Shown piece after piece: positions 47,270 to 55,814 of a stretch of 64,000 bases of DNA. Made by a program: the position numbers and the translations under genes. Positions within the stretch are counted from its first letter, which is position 1, and each line of letters opens with the position of its first letter. The notes under the pieces were generated by a model. That model searched no databases. It was not told where the DNA came from and saw only the letters and a program-made list of their open reading frames with translations. The stretch covers positions 34,329-98,328 of the forward strand of contig CAIFEQ010000005.1 of NCBI GenBank assembly GCA_903789495.1. The letters are read 5' to 3'. Source of the DNA: an uncultured Erysipelotrichaceae bacterium. GTDB taxonomy: Bacteria; Bacillota_I; Bacilli_A; Erysipelotrichales; Erysipelotrichaceae.

Positions 47270-48049
47270 ATGATTCTGCGCTGTCCGCTCTGTCATCAGG
47301 AGCTGCAAAAAGAGGAACATCGTTTTGTCTGTCCCAACGGCCATTCCTTTGACCGCGGCCGGGGCGGCTATGTCAACCTCAGCCTGCGGCAGTCAGCCGG
47401 GCATGGCGACGAAAAACGCATGGTCAGAGCCCGCACCGCCTTCCTGCAGACCGGCAACTATGCCTTCCTGAGACAACGGCTCGTCACATTGCTGAGTGAG
47501 GCGCATCCGCAGGTGCTGGCAGATCTTGGCTGCGGGGAGGGCTACTACACCAGTGCCTTCCCGGCAGCGGAGAAGTATGGTTTTGATCTGTCCAGAGATG
47601 CGGTGGCCTATGCGTCCCGGCACGATCCAAGTACCCAGTATGTGGTGGCCAGCAGCGCCCAGCTGCCGCTGAAGGAGGCGTGCCTGGATGTCTGTGTGGT
47701 CTGCTTTGCCCCTCTCTTTCCGGAAGAAGCTGCCCGGGTGCTGAAACCGGGCGGACTGCTGCTCAGCGTGCATCCCGGACCCCGGCATCTCTATGCCCTC
47801 AAGGAAGTGCTCTATGAGCAGCCCTATGAAAACAGTGCGCAGATCCCGGTTCCACCGGGCTTTACACGCATCCATCAGGAGATCATCCGCAGTACATTTC
47901 TGCTGAAACAGGAACAGCTGGAGGCCCTGCTGGCCATGACCCCCTACCTGCACCGCACCCCGAAAAAAGGTCTGCAGAAGCTGCAGACCATCGCCGAGCT
48001 GAACATGCAGGCAGAGTTTCTGATCACGCTGGATCAGAACCCGGAATGA
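47270..48049 (+). CDS. RlmA-like 23S rRNA guanine methyltransferase
   Basis: Zn-binding N-terminus MILRCPLCHQELQKEEHRFVCPNGHSFDRGRGGYVNL; LADLGCGEGYYT SAM motif. Confidence 0.85.
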   Translation: MILRCPLCHQELQKEEHRFVCPNGHSFDRGRGGYVNLSLRQSAGHGDEKRMVRARTAFLQTGNYAFLRQRLVTLLSEAHPQVLADLGCGEGYYTSAFPAAEKYGFDLSRDAVAYASRHDPSTQYVVASSAQLPLKEACLDVCVVCFAPLFPEEAARVLKPGGLLLSVHPGPRHLYALKEVLYEQPYENSAQIPVPPGFTRIHQEIIRSTFLLKQEQLEALLAMTPYLHRTPKKGLQKLQTIAELNMQAEFLITLDQNPE

Positions 48050-48270
48050 CCTTGGATTGCCCGGAAGGCTGCTGTGAAGCCTTCTCCGTTTTCATTTCCT
48101 GCTGTTCCTGTCATATGGAATGACGATATGCCGGACTGCCCGAAGTCCTGTTTAGACGGTAACGGTACTCCTCAGAACATTATCGAGAAAGGACGATTCA
48201 GCCTGATTTTCAGCCATTTCCGCGGCATCGGTTTCTTCAGAGTGTGAGGCTGACATCGTGCCTTTATGGA

Positions 48271-48352
48271 TAAAAATATGCATCTATGCATATTTTTTAC
48301 TGGTAAAAATCTGCGCTGTTGCATATTTTTTACCGGTAAAAATATGCATTCC
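48271..48352. repeat. 33-bp tandem repeat, about 2.4 copies, upstream of the DUF4143-type ATPase
   Basis: TAAAAATATGCATCTATGCATATTTTTTACTGG / TAAAAATCTGCGCTGTTGCATATTTTTTACCGG / TAAAAATATGCATTCC. Confidence 0.8.
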
Positions 48353-48402
48353 TTTGTTTTCGAGGTATGATGACTGTAGATGAATACGGAAGGCGGTAAT
48401 CT

Positions 48403-49722
48403 ATGTTAAAGCGGGAAGCAGATCAAAAGCTGCAGGATTTCTGCAGCATCAGTTCTCATAAATGTTTAGTGGTGCGCGGAGCCAGACAGGTCGGCAAAAC
48501 CTGGTCAGTCCGGAAGCTGGGCAACAGTGACCTTTTTGACTCATTTATAGAAGTGAATTTTCTGGAACAACCGGATCTGAAGGAAATATTCAGCGGAAGT
48601 CTGGACGTGAATTCCCTGCTGCTGAATTTTTCCGTATACATGCCGGGGCACGAATTCATTCCCGGAAGAACGCTTTTATTCCTTGACGAAATCCAGGAAT
48701 GTCCAGAAGCAATTACTTCGCTGAAATTCTGGGCAGAAGATGGCAGATTCCGTGTCATTGCAAGCGGATCCATGATGGGAATCGATTATAATCGTCCCTC
48801 CTCTTATCCGGTTGGCTCTGTTGAATATCTGAATATGAAATCGCTGGGATTCCGTGAATTTCTCTGGGCACTCGGGATCAAGGAACAGGTTATCTCTGTA
48901 TTGGAGAACTGCTGTATAAACGGTACTCCCGTGCCTGATGCGATACATGGGCAGATGATGAAATATCTAAGACTGTATATGACTGTTGGCGGCATGCCGG
49001 AAGTTGTTCAGTTATATGTTGATCAGAACAATATGCAGAAGGTAGATGAACTTCAGCGTGCACTGCTGGAAGATTACCGGAATGACATTGCGCATTATGC
49101 ACCACCAGCTGTCAAGATCAAGGCGGAACAATGCTATTTCTCACTGAGTGATCAGCTTGGAAAGGAAAACCATAAGTTCCAGTATTCTGTAGTGGAACAC
49201 GGCGGTACAAAGAGAAAATTTGGCAATGCTCTGGATTGGCTCTACAGTGCAGATCTTGTTATTGCCTGCCATAAAGTATCCTGTGTGGAAAGCCCTCTGG
49301 AAGCTTTCGCAAGTGAAGATGATTTTCGCCTGTATCCTTCAGATATCGGGATGCTGACTGCCATGTATGATTATTCGCTCAAGCAGATGCTGATTGCAGA
49401 AGCGGATCGTACAAATGCAAAGCTGGGGCAGGCAAAGGGAGCTATGTATGAAGCGCTTATTGCATGCATGCTGAATCACAAAGAAAATCGAAAGCTGTTC
49501 TATTATAAAAATGATACTACCAAGACGGAGATAGAATTCCTTCTCTCCTCACCCCAGGGCGTGATTCCCGTCAAAGTCAAAGCCGGCAATAATCGCTCCA
49601 AATCTCTGGATCGAATCTTGAAAAAAACCGACATTCCATACGGTTATAAACTGATCTCCGGCAATGTCGGATTTGCCGAAAAGAAGAGAACTATGCCGCT
49701 ATATATGGCCATGTTCCTGTGA
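48403..49722 (+). CDS. AAA_14/DUF4143 ATP-binding protein
   Basis: Walker A GARQVGKTWSV, Walker B TLLFLDEIQECPEAI, C-terminal GAMYEALIACML...FYYKNDTTKTEIEFLL. Confidence 0.88.
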   Translation: MLKREADQKLQDFCSISSHKCLVVRGARQVGKTWSVRKLGNSDLFDSFIEVNFLEQPDLKEIFSGSLDVNSLLLNFSVYMPGHEFIPGRTLLFLDEIQECPEAITSLKFWAEDGRFRVIASGSMMGIDYNRPSSYPVGSVEYLNMKSLGFREFLWALGIKEQVISVLENCCINGTPVPDAIHGQMMKYLRLYMTVGGMPEVVQLYVDQNNMQKVDELQRALLEDYRNDIAHYAPPAVKIKAEQCYFSLSDQLGKENHKFQYSVVEHGGTKRKFGNALDWLYSADLVIACHKVSCVESPLEAFASEDDFRLYPSDIGMLTAMYDYSLKQMLIAEADRTNAKLGQAKGAMYEALIACMLNHKENRKLFYYKNDTTKTEIEFLLSSPQGVIPVKVKAGNNRSKSLDRILKKTDIPYGYKLISGNVGFAEKKRTMPLYMAMFL

Positions 49723-49971
49723 ATGACAGAAAATGACAGGACCATGATTTACTGAAACATGGATACAGGTATATTTGCGCGGCTGAAGGATGCCATATCT
49801 TTATAGATGTGACATACATGTTATAGATGTGACTGCCGCAGATCGTTTTCTGAAAGTTATGACCTGTGCCTGCTATTCGTGGGAAAGAAGAAACTGAGAA
49901 AGAACATCTGCCTGAAAACCGCAGGCAGTCAGCATATATTGAATCACTGTGAGAACCGAGGAGAATCAATC

Positions 49972-50139
49972 ATGTTGAAAAGATTTGACGTGGTAAAAGA
50001 ACAGCATATTTCGGGCGGCATCATAAAAATCATCGTCGACAGAGAAACAGGAGTCCATTATCTGGTGGGGAGCGGTTCCGGCATAAGTGGAATGACCCCA
50101 CTGCTGGATAAAGACGGCAAAGTGATTGTGCAGAAATAA
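49972..50139 (+). CDS. DUF6440-like small protein
   Basis: 55 aa: IKIIVDRETGVHYLVGSGSGISGMTPLLDKDGKVIVQK. Confidence 0.65.
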   Translation: MLKRFDVVKEQHISGGIIKIIVDRETGVHYLVGSGSGISGMTPLLDKDGKVIVQK

Positions 50140-50248
50140 TCCCCATTCCCTGGTCATAACAAAGCATCTGAACCTCCGGATCAGTTCCATCAGGCGATGC
50201 GGCTGAATCACTGATGACGGCAGCGGACCCGGCCGGAAAAACGGAAAA

Positions 50249-50279
50249 GCCTGATCCCCTGTCAGACAGGAAATCAGGC
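50249..50279 (-). terminator. Terminator-like hairpin downstream of the fumarase genes
   Basis: GCCTGAT...ATCAGGC with inner CCTGTC/GACAGG then TTTTCCGTTTTTCC on minus strand. Confidence 0.6.
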
Positions 50280-50342
50280 CTTATGGTGCGCTTCAGGAGC
50301 TGACCCGATAGGCGGGTTCACCTCATTATCTGGGTCAATGTT

Positions 50343-50870
50343 TTATTCTTCGTAGATGTCGTTGCCCAGGGTATCGATGCCCACAAAGCACGGGAAGTCC
50401 TTGACCGTCATCTTCACGATGGCTTCGGAGATCAGATCTTCGAAGGCCACCGGCTCGACCTTGACGATGCTCTTGGACAGCAGCGCAGCCGCACCGCCCA
50501 CGGCGATGAAGTAGATGGCCTTGTTGCGGATGATAGCATCCTTGACGGCCTGGCTGCGTCTGCCCTTGCCGATCATGCCGGTCAGTCCGTCATCCAGCAG
50601 CATCGGGGTATAGGGATCCATCCGGGTGCTGGTGGTGGGACCGGCCGCCCCGATGGGATGATTCCCGAAGCCCGGGGTCGGACCGACGTAGAAGATGATC
50701 TGATCATGGATGTCGAACGGATACGGCTTGCCGGCATCCTTCAGTTCCTTCAGCCGCTTGTGCGCCGCATCCCGGGCCGAATAGATGTCACCGTTGAGAT
50801 ACACGGTATCGCCCGCCCGCAGCTTTTCCCGCGTGGCCAGATCCAGCGGCAGTGTCAGTGTATATTTCAT
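50343..50870 (-). CDS. Fe-S fumarate hydratase beta (C-terminal) subunit
   Basis: LPLDLATREKLRAGDTVYLNGDIYSARDAAHKRL, HPIGAAGPTTSTRMDPYTPMLLDDGLTGMIGKG. Confidence 0.9.
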   Translation of the reverse strand: MKYTLTLPLDLATREKLRAGDTVYLNGDIYSARDAAHKRLKELKDAGKPYPFDIHDQIIFYVGPTPGFGNHPIGAAGPTTSTRMDPYTPMLLDDGLTGMIGKGRRSQAVKDAIIRNKAIYFIAVGGAAALLSKSIVKVEPVAFEDLISEAIVKMTVKDFPCFVGIDTLGNDIYEE

Positions 50871-50871
50871 C

Positions 50872-51717
50872 TCAGATCACCATCCTTGCATGCCGGCAGA
50901 CATGGCAGCACATGTTGACTGCCACCGGCAGACCCGCAATATGGGTCGGATAATACTCAATCTGCACCTTGAGGGCGGTCGTTTCGCCATGCAGGCCGGC
51001 CGGGCCGACATGGAGCTGATTGGCCGCTTCCAGCAGTTCATCTTCCAACGCCTTGTAGCGGGGATCGGGATTGCTCTGGTCAATCGGTCTCAGCAGGGCC
51101 CGCTTGGCCAGATACGCACTGGAATCAAAGGTACCGCCGATGCCGACGCCGACGATGAACGGCGGGCAGCTGTTGGGACCGGCTTCCTGAATGGCATGCA
51201 GCACGAATTCCTTCACGCCCTCGACGCCGTCTGCCGGCGTGAGCATGGCAGACTTGGACTTGTTCTCGGAGCCAAAGCCCTTGGCCATGACTTCAATGAC
51301 GACCTGATCCCCCGGCACGATGGAACTGTAGATGACAGCCGGGGTGTTGTTCTTGGTATTCTTGCGGTCAAACAGCGGATCAGCGACGACAGATGCCCGC
51401 AGATGGCCGTCCGTATAGCCTCTGCTGGTGCCGCGGTTCACCGCTTCGATCAGCGAGCCTCCTGTGAAATGCACCTCCTGACCCGCCTGAATCCAGACGA
51501 TGGCCATGCCGGTATCCTGACAGATCGGAATCCGCTCCTTCTTTGCGATTTCCGCATTCTCCAGCAGCATTTCCATGGCTGTCCTGGCTTTTTCGGTGGT
51601 TTCCCGGGCCGCCCCGGCCTTCAGGCCTGCCAGAATCGGCGGGTCATATTCCACGGCGATCTTCTGGAAAGCCTGAGCGATCTGGTCTTCCACCAGTGAA
51701 ACATCAACGTCTCGCAT
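50872..51717 (-). CDS. Fe-S fumarate hydratase alpha (N-terminal) subunit
   Basis: ERIPICQDTGMAIVWIQAGQEV, GGSLIEAVNRGTSRGYTDGHLRASVVADPL, PPFIVGVGIGGTFDSSAYLAKRALL. Confidence 0.92.
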   Translation of the reverse strand: MRDVDVSLVEDQIAQAFQKIAVEYDPPILAGLKAGAARETTEKARTAMEMLLENAEIAKKERIPICQDTGMAIVWIQAGQEVHFTGGSLIEAVNRGTSRGYTDGHLRASVVADPLFDRKNTKNNTPAVIYSSIVPGDQVVIEVMAKGFGSENKSKSAMLTPADGVEGVKEFVLHAIQEAGPNSCPPFIVGVGIGGTFDSSAYLAKRALLRPIDQSNPDPRYKALEDELLEAANQLHVGPAGLHGETTALKVQIEYYPTHIAGLPVAVNMCCHVCRHARMVI

Positions 51718-51783
51718 TTCAGTCCTCCTTCATACATCTATACAGTAACAGAGCGCTGTCGGAAATGAAAGCGATTACCGGTC

Positions 51784-51810
51784 CTTGCACTGTCAGTGTG
51801 TGAGTGCTAA
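51784..51810 (+). promoter_or_regulatory. Upstream CIRCE-like element (degenerate left arm)
   Basis: CTTGCACTG-N9-GAGTGCTAA versus TTAGCACTC-N9-GAGTGCTAA; overlaps TTGCAC-N17-TAAGAT promoter. Confidence 0.65.
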
Positions 51811-51816
51811 GATGGT

Positions 51817-51843
51817 TTAGCAGTTTCCTGTTAAGAGTGCTAA
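51817..51843 (+). promoter_or_regulatory. Downstream CIRCE-like element
   Basis: TTAGCAGTT-N9-GAGTGCTAA, perfect right arm, immediately before the htpG RBS. Confidence 0.8.
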
Positions 51844-51859
51844 AAAAGGAGGTACCAGC

Positions 51860-53989
51860 ATGGCAAAGAAACAATTCAAGGCCGAGTCGAAGAGACTCCT
51901 GGAGCTGATGATCAATTCGATCTACACCAACAAGGACATCTTCCTGCGGGAGCTGATCTCCAACGCCAGCGATGCCCTGGATAAGCGGTATTACCTGTCC
52001 CTGACCGATCCCGGTCAGAAGGCTGACAAGAAGGATCTGAAGATCACGATCGAGCGGCATCCGGAGGACCGGACCCTGGTCATCGAGGATACCGGCGTCG
52101 GCATGACGGCGGAGGAACTGGAAAAGAACCTGGGCACGATTGCCCGCAGCGGTTCCGCGGAATTCCGGGAACAGCTGGAGAAATCCAAGAGCGACAAGAA
52201 CATCGATATCATCGGGCAGTTCGGCGTCGGCTTCTACAGTGCCTTCATGGTGGCCAAGACTGTCACCGTGGAATCCCTGTCGGTCACGGATCCCCAGGCC
52301 CATATCTGGACCAGCTCCGGCCAGGACGGCTATACCATCCGGGAAGCCGACCGCAGTCAGCCCGGCACCCGGATCACCCTGTCTCTCAAGGATGACAGCG
52401 ACGACGTGAAGTATTCCGACTATCTGGAAGAATACCGGATCCGGGAACTGGTGAAGAAGTATTCCGACTATGTCCGCTGGCCGATTCAGATGGCCGTCAC
52501 CAAGACAGGCACCGATCCCAAGGACAAGGACAAGACTGTCGTCTCCACGGAGATCGAGACGCTCAACTCCATGGTGCCGCTGTGGAAGAAGTCCCGCAGC
52601 AAGATCAAGCCGGAGGAATATAACGAATTCTACAAAGCCAGATTCAATGACTATCAGGATCCCCTGAAGGTCATTCATTATTCGGTGGAAGGCACCCTGT
52701 CCTACTCCGCCCTGCTCTTCATCCCGAAGAAGGCTCCGTTCAACTTCTACAACACCGACTTTGAACCGGGTCTGCAGCTCTATTCCAAGGGCGTGTTCAT
52801 CATGGACAAGGCCAAGGCTCTGCTGCCCGACTGCTATCGGTTCGTGACCGGCCTGGTCGACAGCGATGATATCTCCCTGAACATCTCCCGCGAGACGCTG
52901 CAGGAAGACCGCCAGGTCAAGGCCCTGGCCCGTTCCATTGAAAAGAAGATCACCAATGCTCTCGAAGACATGCTGAAGAATGACCGCAAGACCTACGAGG
53001 ACTTCTTCAAGGAATTCGGTCTGAACCTGAAGTATGACATCTATAAGACCTTCGGTGCTTCCAAGGACCAGCTGCAGGATCTGCTGCTCTACCGTTCCAG
53101 CAAGGACCATGCCTATACCACGCTGAAGGAATATGAAGAACGCATGCCGGCAGAGCAGAAGGAGATCTACTTTGCCTCAGGCAAGACCATGGCCGACATC
53201 GACAAGCTGCCGGTGCTGGAGAAGGTCAGAGCCAAAGGCTATGAGGTGCTCTACTTCACCGACAACATCGATGAATTCGTCATCACGATGATGCGGGATT
53301 ATCATGACAAGGCCTTCAAGAACGTCAGTGATGCCGACCTGGATCTCAGCTCCGAAGCCGAGAAGAAGAGCCAGCAGCTGGTGCAGGAGACCAACCAGGA
53401 TCTGCTCAGTGCCATGCAGAAGGCCCTGAAGGATCAGGTCAAGGAAGTCCGCATCTCGTCCCGTCTGGACAAGGATCCGGTCTGTCTGGTTTCGGAAGCC
53501 GGCCTTTCCATTGAGATGGAAAAGGTCCTGTCCCAGGATCCGGCCAATCAGGGGCTGAAGGCCGAGAAGATCCTGGAGATCAACCCGGATCATCCCCTGT
53601 TCCGGGCCCTGCAGAAGGTCTACCAGGCCAACCCGGCTGCCCTGGATTCCTATGCCGGTGTTCTCTATGACCAGGCCCGGCTGATCGCCGGTCTGCCGAT
53701 TGAGGATCCGGTGGACTATACCCGCAAGATTGCCCAGCTGATGGTCAACGCCGCGGATCAGGATGCCTCGAAGCCGCTGACTTCCCCGGAAGAGGACAGC
53801 CCGTCCAGGGCCGTCCACGATACCGGCCTGGTCGATGCGGCCGGCATGCCGATCACCGCTGAGGACCGCAAGCCGGAAGAACCGGCCAAAGAAGCAGCGC
53901 CGGACGAAGAACCTGCGCAGGAAACAGAAGAGCCAGCCGCAGAAGCAGAACCGCAGCCGGATGCCCCGCAGCAGAAGCCGGAAAACTGA
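51860..53989 (+). CDS. htpG: Hsp90-family chaperone HtpG with acidic C-terminal extension
   Basis: FLRELISNASDALDKRYYLSL, VIEDTGVGMTAEEL, IGQFGVGFYSAFMVA; tail KPEEPAKEAAPDEEPAQETEEPAAEAEPQPDAPQQKPEN. Confidence 0.94.
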   Translation: MAKKQFKAESKRLLELMINSIYTNKDIFLRELISNASDALDKRYYLSLTDPGQKADKKDLKITIERHPEDRTLVIEDTGVGMTAEELEKNLGTIARSGSAEFREQLEKSKSDKNIDIIGQFGVGFYSAFMVAKTVTVESLSVTDPQAHIWTSSGQDGYTIREADRSQPGTRITLSLKDDSDDVKYSDYLEEYRIRELVKKYSDYVRWPIQMAVTKTGTDPKDKDKTVVSTEIETLNSMVPLWKKSRSKIKPEEYNEFYKARFNDYQDPLKVIHYSVEGTLSYSALLFIPKKAPFNFYNTDFEPGLQLYSKGVFIMDKAKALLPDCYRFVTGLVDSDDISLNISRETLQEDRQVKALARSIEKKITNALEDMLKNDRKTYEDFFKEFGLNLKYDIYKTFGASKDQLQDLLLYRSSKDHAYTTLKEYEERMPAEQKEIYFASGKTMADIDKLPVLEKVRAKGYEVLYFTDNIDEFVITMMRDYHDKAFKNVSDADLDLSSEAEKKSQQLVQETNQDLLSAMQKALKDQVKEVRISSRLDKDPVCLVSEAGLSIEMEKVLSQDPANQGLKAEKILEINPDHPLFRALQKVYQANPAALDSYAGVLYDQARLIAGLPIEDPVDYTRKIAQLMVNAADQDASKPLTSPEEDSPSRAVHDTGLVDAAGMPITAEDRKPEEPAKEAAPDEEPAQETEEPAAEAEPQPDAPQQKPEN

Positions 53990-54002
53990 CGGAACAAAAC
54001 AT

Positions 54003-54044
54003 GCCCCGATCGTTTCGGATGATCCCGGAACGGCCGGGGTTTTT
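54003..54044 (+). terminator. Terminator after htpG
   Basis: GCCCCG ... CGGCCGGGG followed by TTTTT. Confidence 0.6.
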
Positions 54045-54100
54045 GCGTGTCAGGGAATTCAGCGCCTGGCGGCAAAGGAAACAGGCAGGAGGTTCCCGCT

Positions 54101-55075
54101 ATGGTTTCCACCCGAATTGTGTCCATCACCAGCCAGCTGCAGGCCGGCGTCGAAAAGCTGGCCGCCAGTGATGCGTACCGCTCCTACCTGCGGCTGATGT
54201 CCCGGCTGTCGTCCTACAGTGTGAACAATACGATTCTGATCTGGATGCAGAAGCCGGACGCCACCTTCGTCGCCGGCTATAAGACCTGGCAGACCGAATA
54301 TCACCGTTTGGTGAAGCGCGGCGAGAAAGGCATCCGCATCTACGCGCCGGTGCACCGGATCCGGCAGACCGGGGAAGAAGATCCGGATGAGGAGGAAGAG
54401 GATATTCTCTACTATCGGGCAATCTACGTCTTTGACATCAGCCAGACCACCGGGCAGGAGATTCCCCTGCTTGCGCATCCCTGGCTGAAGGACAATGTCC
54501 GGGGCTATCAGAAAATGCTGAAGGCGCTGCTGCAGACCGCCCCGGTGCCGATTCATTTCGGCCCGATCGCCGGCCGGGCCAACGGGTACTATGATCCCGT
54601 CCGGCGTCAGATTCTGATCCGGGAAGACCTGCCTCAGCTGCAGGCCATCAAGACCATCCTGCACGAGACCGCCCATGCCATCCTGCACGATCCGTATCCC
54701 TTCCGGCAGGATAAAGAAAAAGACCGCCGCAGCCAGGAGGTGGAAGCGGAAAGCACCGCCTACATCGTCCTGTCGTATTTCGGTCTGGATACGTCTGCCT
54801 ATTCGTTTCCCTATATTGCCGGCTGGTGCAGCAGTGCGGCTCTGCCCGAGCTGCGGGCTTCCCTGAGCCGCATCAGTACGGCCAGCTCCTATCTGGTCCG
54901 CCGGCTGGAAAAGGCCCTTACGGCTGCGAAGAAGACGGCTGCGGTTTCTTCTCCGGCAGCTGGGCCAGAACGACCGCCGCAAACATCAGAGCGCATCCCA
55001 GCAGCTCGCCTGCTTGCAGGGTCTGGTGCAGAAACAGGTACCCGAATACCGCTGAAAATACCGACTCCAGACTGA
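54101..55075 (+). CDS. ArdC-like N-terminal domain + ImmA/IrrE-like metallopeptidase-motif protein
   Basis: LMSRLSSYSVNNTILIWMQKPDATFVAGYKTWQTEYHRLVKRGEKGIRIYAP (ArdC-N); ILHETAHAILHD (HExxH). Confidence 0.8.
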   Translation: MVSTRIVSITSQLQAGVEKLAASDAYRSYLRLMSRLSSYSVNNTILIWMQKPDATFVAGYKTWQTEYHRLVKRGEKGIRIYAPVHRIRQTGEEDPDEEEEDILYYRAIYVFDISQTTGQEIPLLAHPWLKDNVRGYQKMLKALLQTAPVPIHFGPIAGRANGYYDPVRRQILIREDLPQLQAIKTILHETAHAILHDPYPFRQDKEKDRRSQEVEAESTAYIVLSYFGLDTSAYSFPYIAGWCSSAALPELRASLSRISTASSYLVRRLEKALTAAKKTAAVSSPAAGPERPPQTSERIPAARLLAGSGAETGTRIPLKIPTPD

Positions 55076-55814
55076 GAATCAGAGAAGCCGCAGCCGGGTC
55101 GGTTCTCCGCTGCCCGAGAATCTGACAGGTATAGGCCACGCCGCTGGAAAAGATGCCGGCATAGAGCACCGACTTCAGGGCACCGCCGATGGCAGTCAGA
55201 GAAGGCTTTTCCAGCACCAGCATCGGAATCAGACAGACCAGCCCGGCCGTCAGGAACTGCAGACAGGACAGCCTCGCCCCGTCGGCAGAAGACGCATAAT
55301 GATCAATCACCGTGATATGCACGGCAAACAGAAGAGCACACAGGATCAGGAAGAAATCCCCGCGGGCCAGGTGCAGGCCGCTGTTCTGCCCGCTGAGGAA
55401 ATACAGGGCAGCCGCTGCCATGACCTCGCAGATCCAGATGCTCTTTTTCACGTGCTTGCCCAAAAGCAGGCTGAGCACCGGCACCAGGACGACATACAGA
55501 CTGGAGAGAAAACCCGCCTTGCCGATGACATCGGTATAGAGAATGCCATACTGCTGGCACATGCTGGCAGCTGCCAGGGCCAGGCCCATAGCCACACCGC
55601 CCTGCTTCAGAACCGGCTTATCCCAGGAACGGTCCTGCGTATTCTGGATCCGGTCCAGCAGCGGCATGATTGCAAACAGGAAAACCGCAGCGATCAGGCT
55701 GCGCAGGCAGTTGAAGGTCCAGGGACCGACATAGTTCATGCCGTCGCTCTGAGCCAGGAAGCCAAGGCCCCAGATCATCGCGGCAAGCAGACATAACAGA
55801 TAGTTCTTGTTCAT
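54918..55814 (-). CDS. DMT/EamA family transporter
   Basis: Ten hydrophobic segments; LLAAMIWGLGFLAQSDGMNYVGPWTFNCLRSLIA, LILSLESVFSAVFGYLFLHQ. Confidence 0.9.
   Translation of the reverse strand: MNKNYLLCLLAAMIWGLGFLAQSDGMNYVGPWTFNCLRSLIAAVFLFAIMPLLDRIQNTQDRSWDKPVLKQGGVAMGLALAAASMCQQYGILYTDVIGKAGFLSSLYVVLVPVLSLLLGKHVKKSIWICEVMAAAALYFLSGQNSGLHLARGDFFLILCALLFAVHITVIDHYASSADGARLSCLQFLTAGLVCLIPMLVLEKPSLTAIGGALKSVLYAGIFSSGVAYTCQILGQRRTDPAAASLILSLESVFSAVFGYLFLHQTLQAGELLGCALMFAAVVLAQLPEKKPQPSSSQP

Noticed and set aside
48271-48352. Possible CRISPR array
   Set aside because: Units are contiguous tandem repeats with no unique spacers, only about 2.4 copies and no cas genes.
51719-53110. 463 aa minus-strand ORF
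   Set aside because: Antisense shadow of htpG.
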